Source: DASYHS01 sp035998295 (GTDB lineage: Bacteria > Pseudomonadota > Alphaproteobacteria > Azospirillales > Azospirillaceae). Taken from it: a DNA stretch of 5,935 nt. The stretch lies in the NCBI RefSeq assembly GCF_035998295.1, contig NZ_DASYHS010000237.1, forward strand, positions 1-5,935, written 5' to 3'. Positions within the stretch are counted from its first letter, which is position 1; every line of letters begins with the position of its first letter. This document shows positions 1 through 4,540 of this stretch, in pieces. Under the pieces are notes generated by a model that did not search any database, was not told the origin of the DNA, and worked only from the letters and a program-made list of their open reading frames with translations. The position numbers were made by a program, and so were the translations under genes.

Positions 1-80
1 TCGGCCGGCACGAACTCGTGAAGCGAAGGCGGAAGCAGCCAGCCTTGATCCACGTCCCACGGGCGAAAGCTCTTGGTCAT
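1..80 (-). CDS. IS1182-family transposase, N-terminal fragment (runs off window)
   Basis: The ATG at 80-78 on the minus strand opens a frame with no stop to the edge of the window, giving 26 residues beginning MTKSFRPWDVDQGWLLPPS and continuing LHEFVPA. The pattern (F-R-P-[WY]-D-x-D-Q, two or three Leu, then P-P-S, then a short helix ending in V/L-P) is the characteristic start of IS1182-type DDE transposases, which bind the element's ends and catalyse its movement. The start is fixed by this conserved N-terminus; the Shine-Dalgarno match upstream is poor (GCGGGA directly before the ATG). The DDE catalytic residues would lie beyond the window, so it cannot be judged whether the gene is intact. 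The family call rests on recognition of the N-terminal motif alone. Confidence 0.75.
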   Translation of the reverse strand, partial: MTKSFRPWDVDQGWLLPPSLHEFVPA

Positions 81-136
81 TCCCGCAGCGAATCACGCCC
101 GCTCCGCATCGTCCAGCCTTTTACTCGGACACACTC
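1..136 (-). mobile_element. Insertion sequence end, IS1182-type, cut by the window edge
   Basis: The left edge holds the transposase-proximal end of an insertion sequence. The transposase start codon lies at 78-80 (minus strand), and 56 bases separate it from the stop codon of the neighbouring barrel gene. Read outward-in on the minus strand, this spacer begins GAGTGTGTCCGAG from base 136 inward, which has the look of an IS terminal inverted repeat. The outermost base is set at 136 because the neighbour's stop codon occupies 137-139. A CTAG tetranucleotide at 137-140 could be target sequence. The opposite end of the element lies outside the window, so the repeat cannot be matched and the exact boundary is inferred. 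Confidence 0.6.
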
Positions 137-1384
137 CTAGAGGCGGGCGCCCACGCGCAGGCTCAGGATGTTGTTGTCGTAATCCCGTGCGGCGACGTTC
201 GAATCACGGGTTTCGTAGGCGTACCCGGCGCGGGTGTAGAGATTGCGGTTGAGAATATAGGTGGCGTCCACCTCGGCGCGGTACAGATCGTCTTCCTGGG
301 TCGCCCCGCTGAAGTCGTCGTTCTGGTACGTCAGGTCGGCGGAGAAAATCAGGTTGCGCAGCAGTTCGTGATCGGCGCCGAGCCCGATCCGCGTCCGTTC
401 GCGCGCGCCGGCGGCCGTCGTCTCCTGCACGGACCGGCTGCCATATGCCCGCACCGTCGTGAGCTGCGTCACCGCCCAGTAGACGTCGAGCCCGAACGCC
501 GGGCCGGACACGTCCTCGAAGGCGGCGTTGTCGAATTCGCGCGTCAGGTAGCCGGCATAGACCGTGCCGGTGACCAGCCCCGTCAGGTCGAAGTCGCTTC
601 CGACGACGATCTCGTAGCCCTTCGAGTTCCTGTCGATCACCTGGTTCTGGTAATCGACGATGCTGTACGTTCCGCGCACGAACGCCTCGAAGCTCGGCTG
701 GATCTCGTACCCGAGGCGGAGGCTGGTGTCGTATTGCCAGCGGTCGCGCGTGTCCTGGGCGATGGTGCCGCCGCCCGTCGCCGCCACGTCGTCGAACTCG
801 AGCCGCTCGGCCGCGAAGCCGACCCCCGCGGTGACGCGGTTGAAGCGCTGGCTATAGCCGACGTCGCCGCGCAGGGAAGAATACTCCACCGGCTCGGCCG
901 CCGCGAAGGGCAGGTCGGGATCGCCGCGGCCCTCGTGCTCCCTGGCATAGGCGATGCCCGCCGTGGCGGCTCCGCCGACCCCGACGTCGTAGCGCCCGGA
1001 CAGGGCCGCACGGTAGTCCTCATAGTTCTCGGTGGAGAAATCGGCGTACCGCCCGACCTCGGCCCCCACCTCGGCGGTGATGGCGTGGCGGGAGAAGTCG
1101 GACCGCGCGACGATCTCCGGCTGGACCACGAAGATGAAGTCGCCGTCCTCGTTGCTCGGCCGCGCGAACACGTTCGATTCGTAGGTGACGCCGGCCTCGA
1201 CCTGGGGGAAGACCAGGAAGCCTCCGGCACGCACGCCGAGCGGGTCCAGTTCCGGCCGAGGCCGATCGAGCACGGACGCGCCGCGCGCGAGCTCCCCGCC
1301 GGCACTCTGGGCGTGCCCCTCGGAAGCGTAGCCGACCAGGACGGTGGAAACCCCGGCCAGCACCTGCATCGTTCTTTTCTTCAT
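137..1384 (-). CDS. Outer-membrane beta-barrel protein (BBP2-like putative porin)
   Basis: This encodes 415 residues. The N-terminus MKKRT plus a hydrophobic stretch and GHA|QS at 23-27 form a Sec signal peptide with likely cleavage after Ala25. The mature part is rich in alternating hydrophobic/polar strands and Tyr/Asp/Gly turns. The segment at about 47-100 (DPLGVRAGGFLVFPQVEAGV, then Y-ES-NVFA and a SDFSRH element) matches the opening of the BBP2_2 (putative beta-barrel porin 2) family, known from alphaproteobacterial envelope and exopolysaccharide loci. The last strand ends LSLRVGARL, with Leu rather than the usual aromatic residue. The start at 1384 is preferred over the frame's upstream codons because it begins the signal peptide; no good Shine-Dalgarno is visible. 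The gene lies 180 bases downstream of the epimerase gene on the same strand, and an IS end abuts its stop codon. It probably sits in the outer membrane as a porin or polysaccharide exit channel; the substrate is unknown. Confidence 0.85.
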   Translation of the reverse strand: MKKRTMQVLAGVSTVLVGYASEGHAQSAGGELARGASVLDRPRPELDPLGVRAGGFLVFPQVEAGVTYESNVFARPSNEDGDFIFVVQPEIVARSDFSRHAITAEVGAEVGRYADFSTENYEDYRAALSGRYDVGVGGAATAGIAYAREHEGRGDPDLPFAAAEPVEYSSLRGDVGYSQRFNRVTAGVGFAAERLEFDDVAATGGGTIAQDTRDRWQYDTSLRLGYEIQPSFEAFVRGTYSIVDYQNQVIDRNSKGYEIVVGSDFDLTGLVTGTVYAGYLTREFDNAAFEDVSGPAFGLDVYWAVTQLTTVRAYGSRSVQETTAAGARERTRIGLGADHELLRNLIFSADLTYQNDDFSGATQEDDLYRAEVDATYILNRNLYTRAGYAYETRDSNVAARDYDNNILSLRVGARL

Positions 1385-1416
1385 GTCTGCGTCGGACCTG
1401 ACACCAAGAGGGAGGA

Positions 1417-1434
1417 ACTGTGTGTTGTCACAGT
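1417..1434. promoter_or_regulatory. Perfect dyad ACTGTG-N6-CACAGT upstream of the barrel gene
   Basis: Six-base arms ACTGTG (1417-1422) and CACAGT (1429-1434) are perfectly complementary around the spacer TGTTGT. The dyad lies 33-50 bases upstream of the barrel-protein start codon, a usual place for an operator or an mRNA leader hairpin. It resembles a CRP/FNR-type site only superficially: the TGTG and CACA halves are six bases apart rather than eight. No convincing sigma-70 promoter could be placed next to it. Confidence 0.35.
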
Positions 1435-1541
1435 CACGATACCTTCGAGTGATGCCCTTCGACGGCACCATCCGCAACGGTCCCGGACGCGCCGCGTTGT
1501 TTTCGTGCCAAGGTGTGCCCCGGTCACCACACAACCCGTTC

Positions 1542-1557
1542 GGCATAGAGCTATGCC
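1542..1557. repeat. Inverted repeat GGCATAG-AG-CTATGCC just after the epimerase gene
   Basis: Seven-base arms (1542-1548 and 1551-1557) form a near-perfect palindrome starting eight bases past the stop codon of the epimerase gene. On the minus strand no T-tract follows it, so it is not a classic intrinsic terminator for that gene; on the plus strand it is followed by TTTA. It could be a weak terminator, an mRNA 3'-end hairpin or an operator for the downstream barrel gene. Confidence 0.35.
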
Positions 1558-1564
1558 TTTAGCA

Positions 1565-2395
1565 CTACTCCACGGCGACCCGATTCCCCTTGGTCCCGAG
1601 ACGTCGGCCAAGCGCGCGACAGTACTCTGCGAGGTCCAGGGCAGCGGGATCGCGGCCGAGATGGCCGGCGAGGCGCGCGACGTCCAGATGGAATCCGTCG
1701 CGCTCGAACGGCGACGTCACCACCAGTTCCCCGCGCCCGGCTCCTTCCATGAGCCAGAGCGCGACATGTCCCACCGGCGTCCCGATGCCGGAGCCGACGT
1801 TCAGGATGCCGCCCGTCTCCCGCACGACCAGGTCCGCGATGATGCCGGCCACCGATTCGACCGGCAGGAAGTCCCGCCTGACGAAAGGACTCACGTCGAG
1901 CGTGACCCGCCCCTCCCGCCCGAGCCCGGAGAGCATCATGCCCATGAAGCTCCGGCGGCCCGGCTCCCAGCCGATCACGTTGGCCAGCCGCAGGACCGTC
2001 GCGCGCCCGCCCATGATGTCCAGCACGGCCCGTTCGGCACGGAGTTTGTTGCGGCCGTAGGCATCCGACGGGCCGGTCGGTGCATCCTCCCCGGCTCCCG
2101 CCTGCCGGGTGGCGTCGTAGACCTTGCGGGAACTGAGCATCACGTAGCGCGCGCCCATCCGCGAAGCGGCGCGGGCGAGCCTCACGTCGAACAGGTTCTC
2201 CGTCTCGACGTCGCCCGTCCGCTCCGCCGGAGGAAGCGCGCAGTTGACGACGCACTCCGCTCCTTCCAGCGCGTCGGGCCGGTCGTGGGAGGCGAACCGC
2301 CAGCCGCCGGCGGCGGCCACGGACCCGAGGCCGCGCGCGATAAAGCCGCTCCGCCCGACGACCACGACCGATGGACTTCCCGTCCCAGTATCCAC
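1565..2395 (-). CDS. NAD-dependent epimerase/dehydratase (extended SDR)
   Basis: This is a cytoplasmic enzyme of 276 residues, near the lower end of the 270-350 usual for extended short-chain dehydrogenases. The Rossmann motif VVVVGRSGFIARG is at 10-22 (Gly14, Gly17), the active-site serine region LSSRKVYD at 87-94, and the catalytic Y-x-x-x-K as Tyr113-Gly-Arg-Asn-Lys117. RRDFLPVESVA at 173-183 and GILNVGSGIGTPV at 196-208 are the usual C-terminal sugar-nucleotide-epimerase signatures. The GTG start at 2395 is chosen because AGGTG stands five bases upstream and the Rossmann strand follows directly; the frame continues upstream without a stop, but that stretch runs into the divergent gene and has no domain. 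It probably acts on a nucleotide-linked sugar (epimerase, dehydratase or 4-ketosugar reductase); the substrate cannot be read from sequence. The barrel gene follows on the same strand, suggesting but not proving a shared envelope-polysaccharide role. Confidence 0.85.
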   Translation of the reverse strand: MDTGTGSPSVVVVGRSGFIARGLGSVAAAGGWRFASHDRPDALEGAECVVNCALPPAERTGDVETENLFDVRLARAASRMGARYVMLSSRKVYDATRQAGAGEDAPTGPSDAYGRNKLRAERAVLDIMGGRATVLRLANVIGWEPGRRSFMGMMLSGLGREGRVTLDVSPFVRRDFLPVESVAGIIADLVVRETGGILNVGSGIGTPVGHVALWLMEGAGRGELVVTSPFERDGFHLDVARLAGHLGRDPAALDLAEYCRALGRRLGTKGNRVAVE

Positions 2396-2398
2396 CTT

Positions 2399-2428
2399 TT
2401 CACCTCGTGCTCGAAAAACCAGTAGAAT
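2399..2428 (+). promoter_or_regulatory. Candidate sigma-70-like promoter for the small membrane-protein gene
   Basis: TAGAAT at 2423-2428 matches the -10 consensus in five of six positions. TTCACC at 2399-2404 matches the -35 consensus in four of six, with an 18-base spacer. Transcription would begin near 2435, leaving a leader of about 54 bases that contains a GC-rich hairpin (CGGGCG 2451-2456 with CGCCCG 2462-2467). The -35 box overlaps the region just upstream of the divergent epimerase start codon, so the two genes may share control. This is a sequence match only. Confidence 0.4.
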
Positions 2429-2488
2429 GCCACTAAAGTCTATGCGTTTTCGGGCGGGGCGCGCCCGGCGCAAGTTACGGAGACGCGC

Positions 2489-2809
2489 ATGGCGGCAGGC
2501 CGCTCGATAACTTACACGGTGGCGACATTCGCCAACGGGACCTGGAAGCAGGAAGGGCACACCCGCGACCTGGACAAGGCGCTCAGTGCCGCCGAACGCC
2601 TATTCGGCACCAAGCGGTTTCAGAAGGTGAAGGTGGACCAGACCTATGTCGACGAGGCGAGCCGCAGAAACGTGGTGACGACGGTGTTCGACCGTCAACT
2701 CCCCCGGGCGGAGTCCACCACCTGGCTGCTGCTGCTGCTTTCGGTGGCCCTGGCGGTCGCGACCTTCTTCCTCGTCCGGTGGGGCCTCGCAACCTACTGG
2801 CAATCCTGA
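2489..2809 (+). CDS. Small protein with one C-terminal membrane segment, function unknown
   Basis: This gene of 106 residues is not recognised as a named family. The ATG at 2489 has a good Shine-Dalgarno, GGAG at 2479-2482, six bases upstream. Residues 1-75 look like a small soluble alpha/beta domain: a strand-like ITYTVATFANGTWKQEG (7-23), a helix LDKALSAAERLFG (28-40), then FQKVKVDQTYVDEASRRNVVTTVFDR (44-69). Residues 79-96 (WLLLLLSVALAVATFFLV) form a single hydrophobic helix, followed by a short tail RWGLATYWQS. The layout suggests a tail-anchored protein with its N-terminal domain in the cytoplasm and no signal peptide. The gene is divergent from the epimerase gene (93-base gap) and codirectional with the proline-rich gene downstream. 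A five-base-pair hairpin (GTCGG 2812-2816, CCGAC 2821-2825) lies right after its stop codon. No function is assigned. Confidence 0.8.
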   Translation: MAAGRSITYTVATFANGTWKQEGHTRDLDKALSAAERLFGTKRFQKVKVDQTYVDEASRRNVVTTVFDRQLPRAESTTWLLLLLSVALAVATFFLVRWGLATYWQS

Positions 2810-2917
2810 TTGTCGGCAGTCCGACCATCGGCGGTCCTGGCCTGCCGCCCTGGTCCGCTCCGCGAATCGCGTGAACGAGCCTCCTCGTCGACCGTTATGG
2901 ATCAGCAGGAGGATGAA

Positions 2918-3109
2918 ATGAACCAGAAGCCGAACCCGCCCCGGGACAAGCGCGACCCGCCGCTGTCGCCTGAACTTCCGCCGGACGACAACATGCCCCC
3001 CTACTCTCCCGGCGGCGTTCCCGAACCGGAGGGATCGGGGCTTCCGGAGGAGCGCCCCGGCAAGGGCGAGCGTCCGTCTCCCACCCTGCCCCCCAAACGC
3101 GCGCCGTAA
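2918..3109 (+). CDS. Small proline-rich, probably disordered protein
   Basis: This encodes 63 residues, of which 20 are proline; most of the rest are charged or small (Asp, Glu, Lys, Arg, Gly, Ser). There is no hydrophobic segment, signal peptide or cysteine, so it should be cytoplasmic and unstructured. Pro-Pro pairs recur (NPP, DPP, LPP, MPP, LPP). The ATG at 2918 is chosen because a full AGGAGG at 2907-2912 stands five bases upstream; the in-frame ATG at 2897 would add seven residues (MDQQEDE) but has no ribosome site, and the ATG at 2913 meets a stop at once. The strong ribosome site is the main argument that the gene is real. Its product resembles the Pro-rich short hypothetical proteins common in GC-rich alphaproteobacteria; no function can be given. 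It converges on pfkB with 22 bases between the stop codons. Confidence 0.6.
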   Translation: MNQKPNPPRDKRDPPLSPELPPDDNMPPYSPGGVPEPEGSGLPEERPGKGERPSPTLPPKRAP

Positions 3110-3138
3110 GCGCGGGGACCGGCAAACCGCGTCACGGC
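3103..3138. terminator. Possible bidirectional hairpin between convergent genes (no T-tract)
   Basis: The ends of the proline-rich gene and pfkB meet here. GCCGT (3103-3107) can pair with ACGGC (3134-3138), and GCGCGG (3110-3115) with CCGCGT (3127-3132, one G-T pair), giving an 11-pair stem with a small internal bulge that covers both stop codons. There is no T-tract on either strand, so it would be at best a weak or Rho-assisted stop point. In DNA this rich in G and C, such pairing can arise by chance. Confidence 0.25.
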
Positions 3139-4073
3139 TCCCCGGTCTCGCACATCGCCGAGAACAGCCGCTCCACGTCTTCGCGACGGCACAGTTCCGT
3201 GCCGGGGGTCGCCAGGGCCGCCGTACCGGCGGCCACGCCGAAGCACGCCGCCGACATCAGGGGCCAGCCGCGTTCCAGGGCGAGGACGAGGGCGCCGACG
3301 AGGCTGTCGCCGGCGCCGACGGCGCTGACCACCCGGACCGCTGGCGGCCTGATGAAGCGGTGTTCCTCCGCCGTCGCGGCCAATGCGCCGTCGGCGCCGA
3401 GGGAGAGCAGGATCGCATGGGTGCGGCCCGACGCCAGGAGACCGCGGGCCTGTTCGACCAGGTCGTCGTCGGATCGCGCCGGCTGTCCGGTCAACTTCTC
3501 GAACTCCTCGCGATTCGGCTTGATGAGCCAGGGGCCCGCATCGACCGCCTCGCGATAGGCCGGCCCGGAACTGTCGAGGACGACCCGGTAGCCGGCGGAC
3601 CGGGCGCGCGCGATCACTCGGGCATGGAAGTCCCCGCGGACGCCGGGCGGCAGGCTCCCGCTGACGACCAGAAACGCGCCCGGCCGGGACGGTTCGCCGA
3701 GCTTGCCCAGGACGAGATCGCAATCGGCCTCTCCGAGTTCCGGCCCCGGCATGACGAAGCGGAACTGCTCGCCGGTCTGCCTCTCGTCCACCGTAAAGCT
3801 CTCCCGCGTCATGCCGGAGACCGGCACGGCGTCGTGATGCACCCCCTCCTCCGCCAGGAGCCGGTCGAGCAGCTCTCCGGTCGGGCCGCCCCGCGGATAG
3901 ACCGCGCACGCCTCGCCGCCGAGCCGGACGACGACCCTGGCGACGTTGACGCCGCCCCCGCCGGGGTGACGGCCGGGGGTCGTGCAACGGAGCTTCTCGG
4001 TCGGCAGGATACGGTCGGTACCCGTGCTCACGTCGAGGGCCGGGTTCATCGTCAACGTCAGGATTGCTGCCAT
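3132..4073 (-). CDS. pfkB: 6-phosphofructokinase II (PfkB-family hexose kinase)
   Basis: This is a ribokinase-superfamily sugar kinase of 313 residues (E. coli Pfk-2 has 309) that phosphorylates fructose 6-phosphate with ATP to fructose 1,6-bisphosphate in the cytoplasm. Visible motifs are TMNPALD at 8-14, the substrate-binding glycine run PGGGGVNVAR at 37-46, GEQFRFVMPG at 101-110, VSGSLPPGV at 137-145, LDSSG at 166-170, KPNREE at 185-190, SLGADGAL at 224-231 and AVGAGDSLVGA at 251-261. The catalytic base Asp256, Lys185 and Asn187 fall at the same numbers as in E. coli Pfk-2. The C-terminal FGVAAGTAAL and the GTELCRREDV block also match Pfk-2, which favours this over 1-phosphofructokinase or tagatose-6-phosphate kinase, although those cannot be excluded. 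The start at 4073 is set by family length and by GGAG three bases upstream; the longer frame to 4175 adds no homologous residues. No fructose transport genes are beside it. Confidence 0.9.
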   Translation of the reverse strand: MAAILTLTMNPALDVSTGTDRILPTEKLRCTTPGRHPGGGGVNVARVVVRLGGEACAVYPRGGPTGELLDRLLAEEGVHHDAVPVSGMTRESFTVDERQTGEQFRFVMPGPELGEADCDLVLGKLGEPSRPGAFLVVSGSLPPGVRGDFHARVIARARSAGYRVVLDSSGPAYREAVDAGPWLIKPNREEFEKLTGQPARSDDDLVEQARGLLASGRTHAILLSLGADGALAATAEEHRFIRPPAVRVVSAVGAGDSLVGALVLALERGWPLMSAACFGVAAGTAALATPGTELCRREDVERLFSAMCETGEP

Positions 4074-4145
4074 CTTCTCCGTCCCTGGAACTCGGCCGTT
4101 CAACCGGCACGGCAGGCGTCGCGTTCCAGCGCCCTTCCTGTTGCC

Positions 4146-4155
4146 GTTGCGCAAC
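4146..4155. promoter_or_regulatory. Palindrome GTTGCGCAAC between pfkB and the small RNA
   Basis: A perfect ten-base palindrome lies 73-82 bases upstream of the pfkB start codon and about 50 bases upstream of the small RNA's -35 box. It sits in an otherwise empty stretch (4074-4204), in which I see no convincing pfkB promoter. It may be an operator for either transcript, but one ten-base palindrome in GC-rich DNA is weak evidence. Confidence 0.3.
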
Positions 4156-4204
4156 AATGACTGCCGAAAGAACAACGGTGCCGATCGGGAGGCGCGGTCG
4201 AGTG

Positions 4205-4232
4205 TTGCCTATCTGCGAGCGTCTGCTACATT
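4205..4232 (+). promoter_or_regulatory. Promoter of the small RNA gene
   Basis: TTGCCT at 4205-4210 (four of six -35 matches) is followed after 16 bases by TACATT at 4227-4232 (four of six -10 matches). The -10 box is preceded by TG one base away (4224-4225), an extended -10 element that often compensates for a weak hexamer. Transcription would start about 4239, exactly at the foot of the first hairpin of the small RNA, which supports the placement. Confidence 0.6.
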
Positions 4233-4238
4233 GTGCAG

Positions 4239-4319
4239 TGCAGCAAGCGATTGCTGCATCGCCCTTCGTGGGCGTTTCCTCCCTAGACTCGGGCCGCTGC
4301 ACGCAGCGGCCCTTTTTTT
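4239..4319 (+). ncRNA. mmgR: Small regulatory RNA of the MmgR / alpha-r8 (Rfam 'suhB' ncRNA) type
   Basis: This is an intergenic transcript of about 81 bases with all the parts of a trans-acting small RNA. Hairpin 1 has eight-pair arms TGCAGCAA (4239-4246) and TTGCTGCA (4251-4258) around a GCGA tetraloop. Hairpin 2 is CGCCC (4260-4264) and GGGCG (4270-4274) around TTCGT. Next comes the single-stranded core TTTCCTCCCT at 4275-4284, then a nine-pair terminator stem and seven T. From memory, this ten-base core placed between a stem-loop and the terminator is the hallmark of the alphaproteobacterial MmgR family, which in Sinorhizobium affects polyhydroxybutyrate storage. The core is anti-Shine-Dalgarno-like, so targets are probably mRNA ribosome sites, perhaps with Hfq on the U-tail. 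No reading frame on the plus strand accounts for this terminator. The family name is recalled and was not searched. Confidence 0.75.
4291..4319 (+). terminator. Intrinsic terminator of the small RNA
   Basis: A perfect nine-pair stem, GGGCCGCTG (4291-4299) with CAGCGGCCC (4304-4312), closes a CACG loop and is followed at once by seven T (4313-4319). It is the only classic Rho-independent terminator in the window. No plus-strand coding gene lies upstream of it within the gap, so it must end a non-coding transcript. Confidence 0.9.
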
Positions 4320-4348
4320 GTCCGCGCCGGACGCGTGACGAATCTTCC

Positions 4349-4377
4349 GCGCAGGCACTCCGTTTTCTCGCCTGCGC
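4349..4377. repeat. Eight-base inverted repeat GCGCAGGC / GCCTGCGC
   Basis: Perfect arms at 4349-4356 and 4370-4377 flank a pyrimidine-rich 13-base spacer. The repeat lies 30 bases past the small RNA terminator and about 160 bases upstream of the ATPase start. The remainder of this 221-base stretch (4320-4540) holds smaller dyads (CCTCC 4386-4390 with GGAGG 4400-4404; CGGAC 4472-4476 with GTCCG 4485-4489) and no gene or convincing promoter that I can see. It may be an operator or a leader-RNA hairpin. Confidence 0.3.
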
Positions 4378-4503
4378 ACGCGCCGCCTCCCCCGAACGCG
4401 GAGGGGATTCACCCGATTTCGTGGGATCTATCGCGGGCGCTCGTTGTTACAGTTAGAGCGATTGTGCGGTGCGGACGGCTCGATGTCCGATGCGCCGGTT
4501 TAG

Positions 4504-4517
4504 GCCCGCTCGCGGGC
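4504..4517. promoter_or_regulatory. Dyad GCCCGC-TC-GCGGGC in the ATPase leader
   Basis: Six-base complementary arms (4504-4509 and 4512-4517) are separated by two bases and end 23 bases before the ATPase start codon. In the mRNA this would be a short stable hairpin (five pairs with a four-base loop) just upstream of the ribosome site AAGAAG. It might also be an operator. The evidence is the symmetry alone. Confidence 0.25.
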
Positions 4518-4540
4518 AATCAGCTTTCAAAGAAGTCTGG

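Noticed and set aside
1417..1434. CRP/FNR binding site
   Set aside because: The dyad has TGTG and CACA halves, but six bases apart instead of the eight required by TGTGA-N6-TCACA.
1385..1546. Upstream extension of the barrel gene by 54 residues
   Set aside because: It would bury the signal peptide behind a charged, non-homologous leader and covers the intergenic region with its two dyads.
368..2425. 685-residue open frame on the plus strand
   Set aside because: It runs antisense across both the barrel and epimerase genes, which have clear signal-peptide, Rossmann and catalytic motifs. Its translation is Arg/His/Pro/Asp-rich with no domain, typical of a shadow frame in GC-rich DNA.
2396..2560. 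Upstream extension of the epimerase gene by 55 residues
   Set aside because: It overlaps the divergent small gene and its ribosome site. The GTG at 2395 has a well-placed AGGTG and leads directly into the Rossmann strand.
2810..2917. N-terminal extension of the proline-rich protein from 2810
   Set aside because: The frame begins directly after the preceding stop codon without a ribosome site; the full AGGAGG at 2907-2912 fixes the start at 2918.
3001..4302. 433-residue open frame on the minus strand overlapping pfkB
   Set aside because: It shares the strand with pfkB but is in another frame. It is extremely Arg/Pro/Gly-rich, covers the small RNA region and the proline-rich gene, and shows no family motif.
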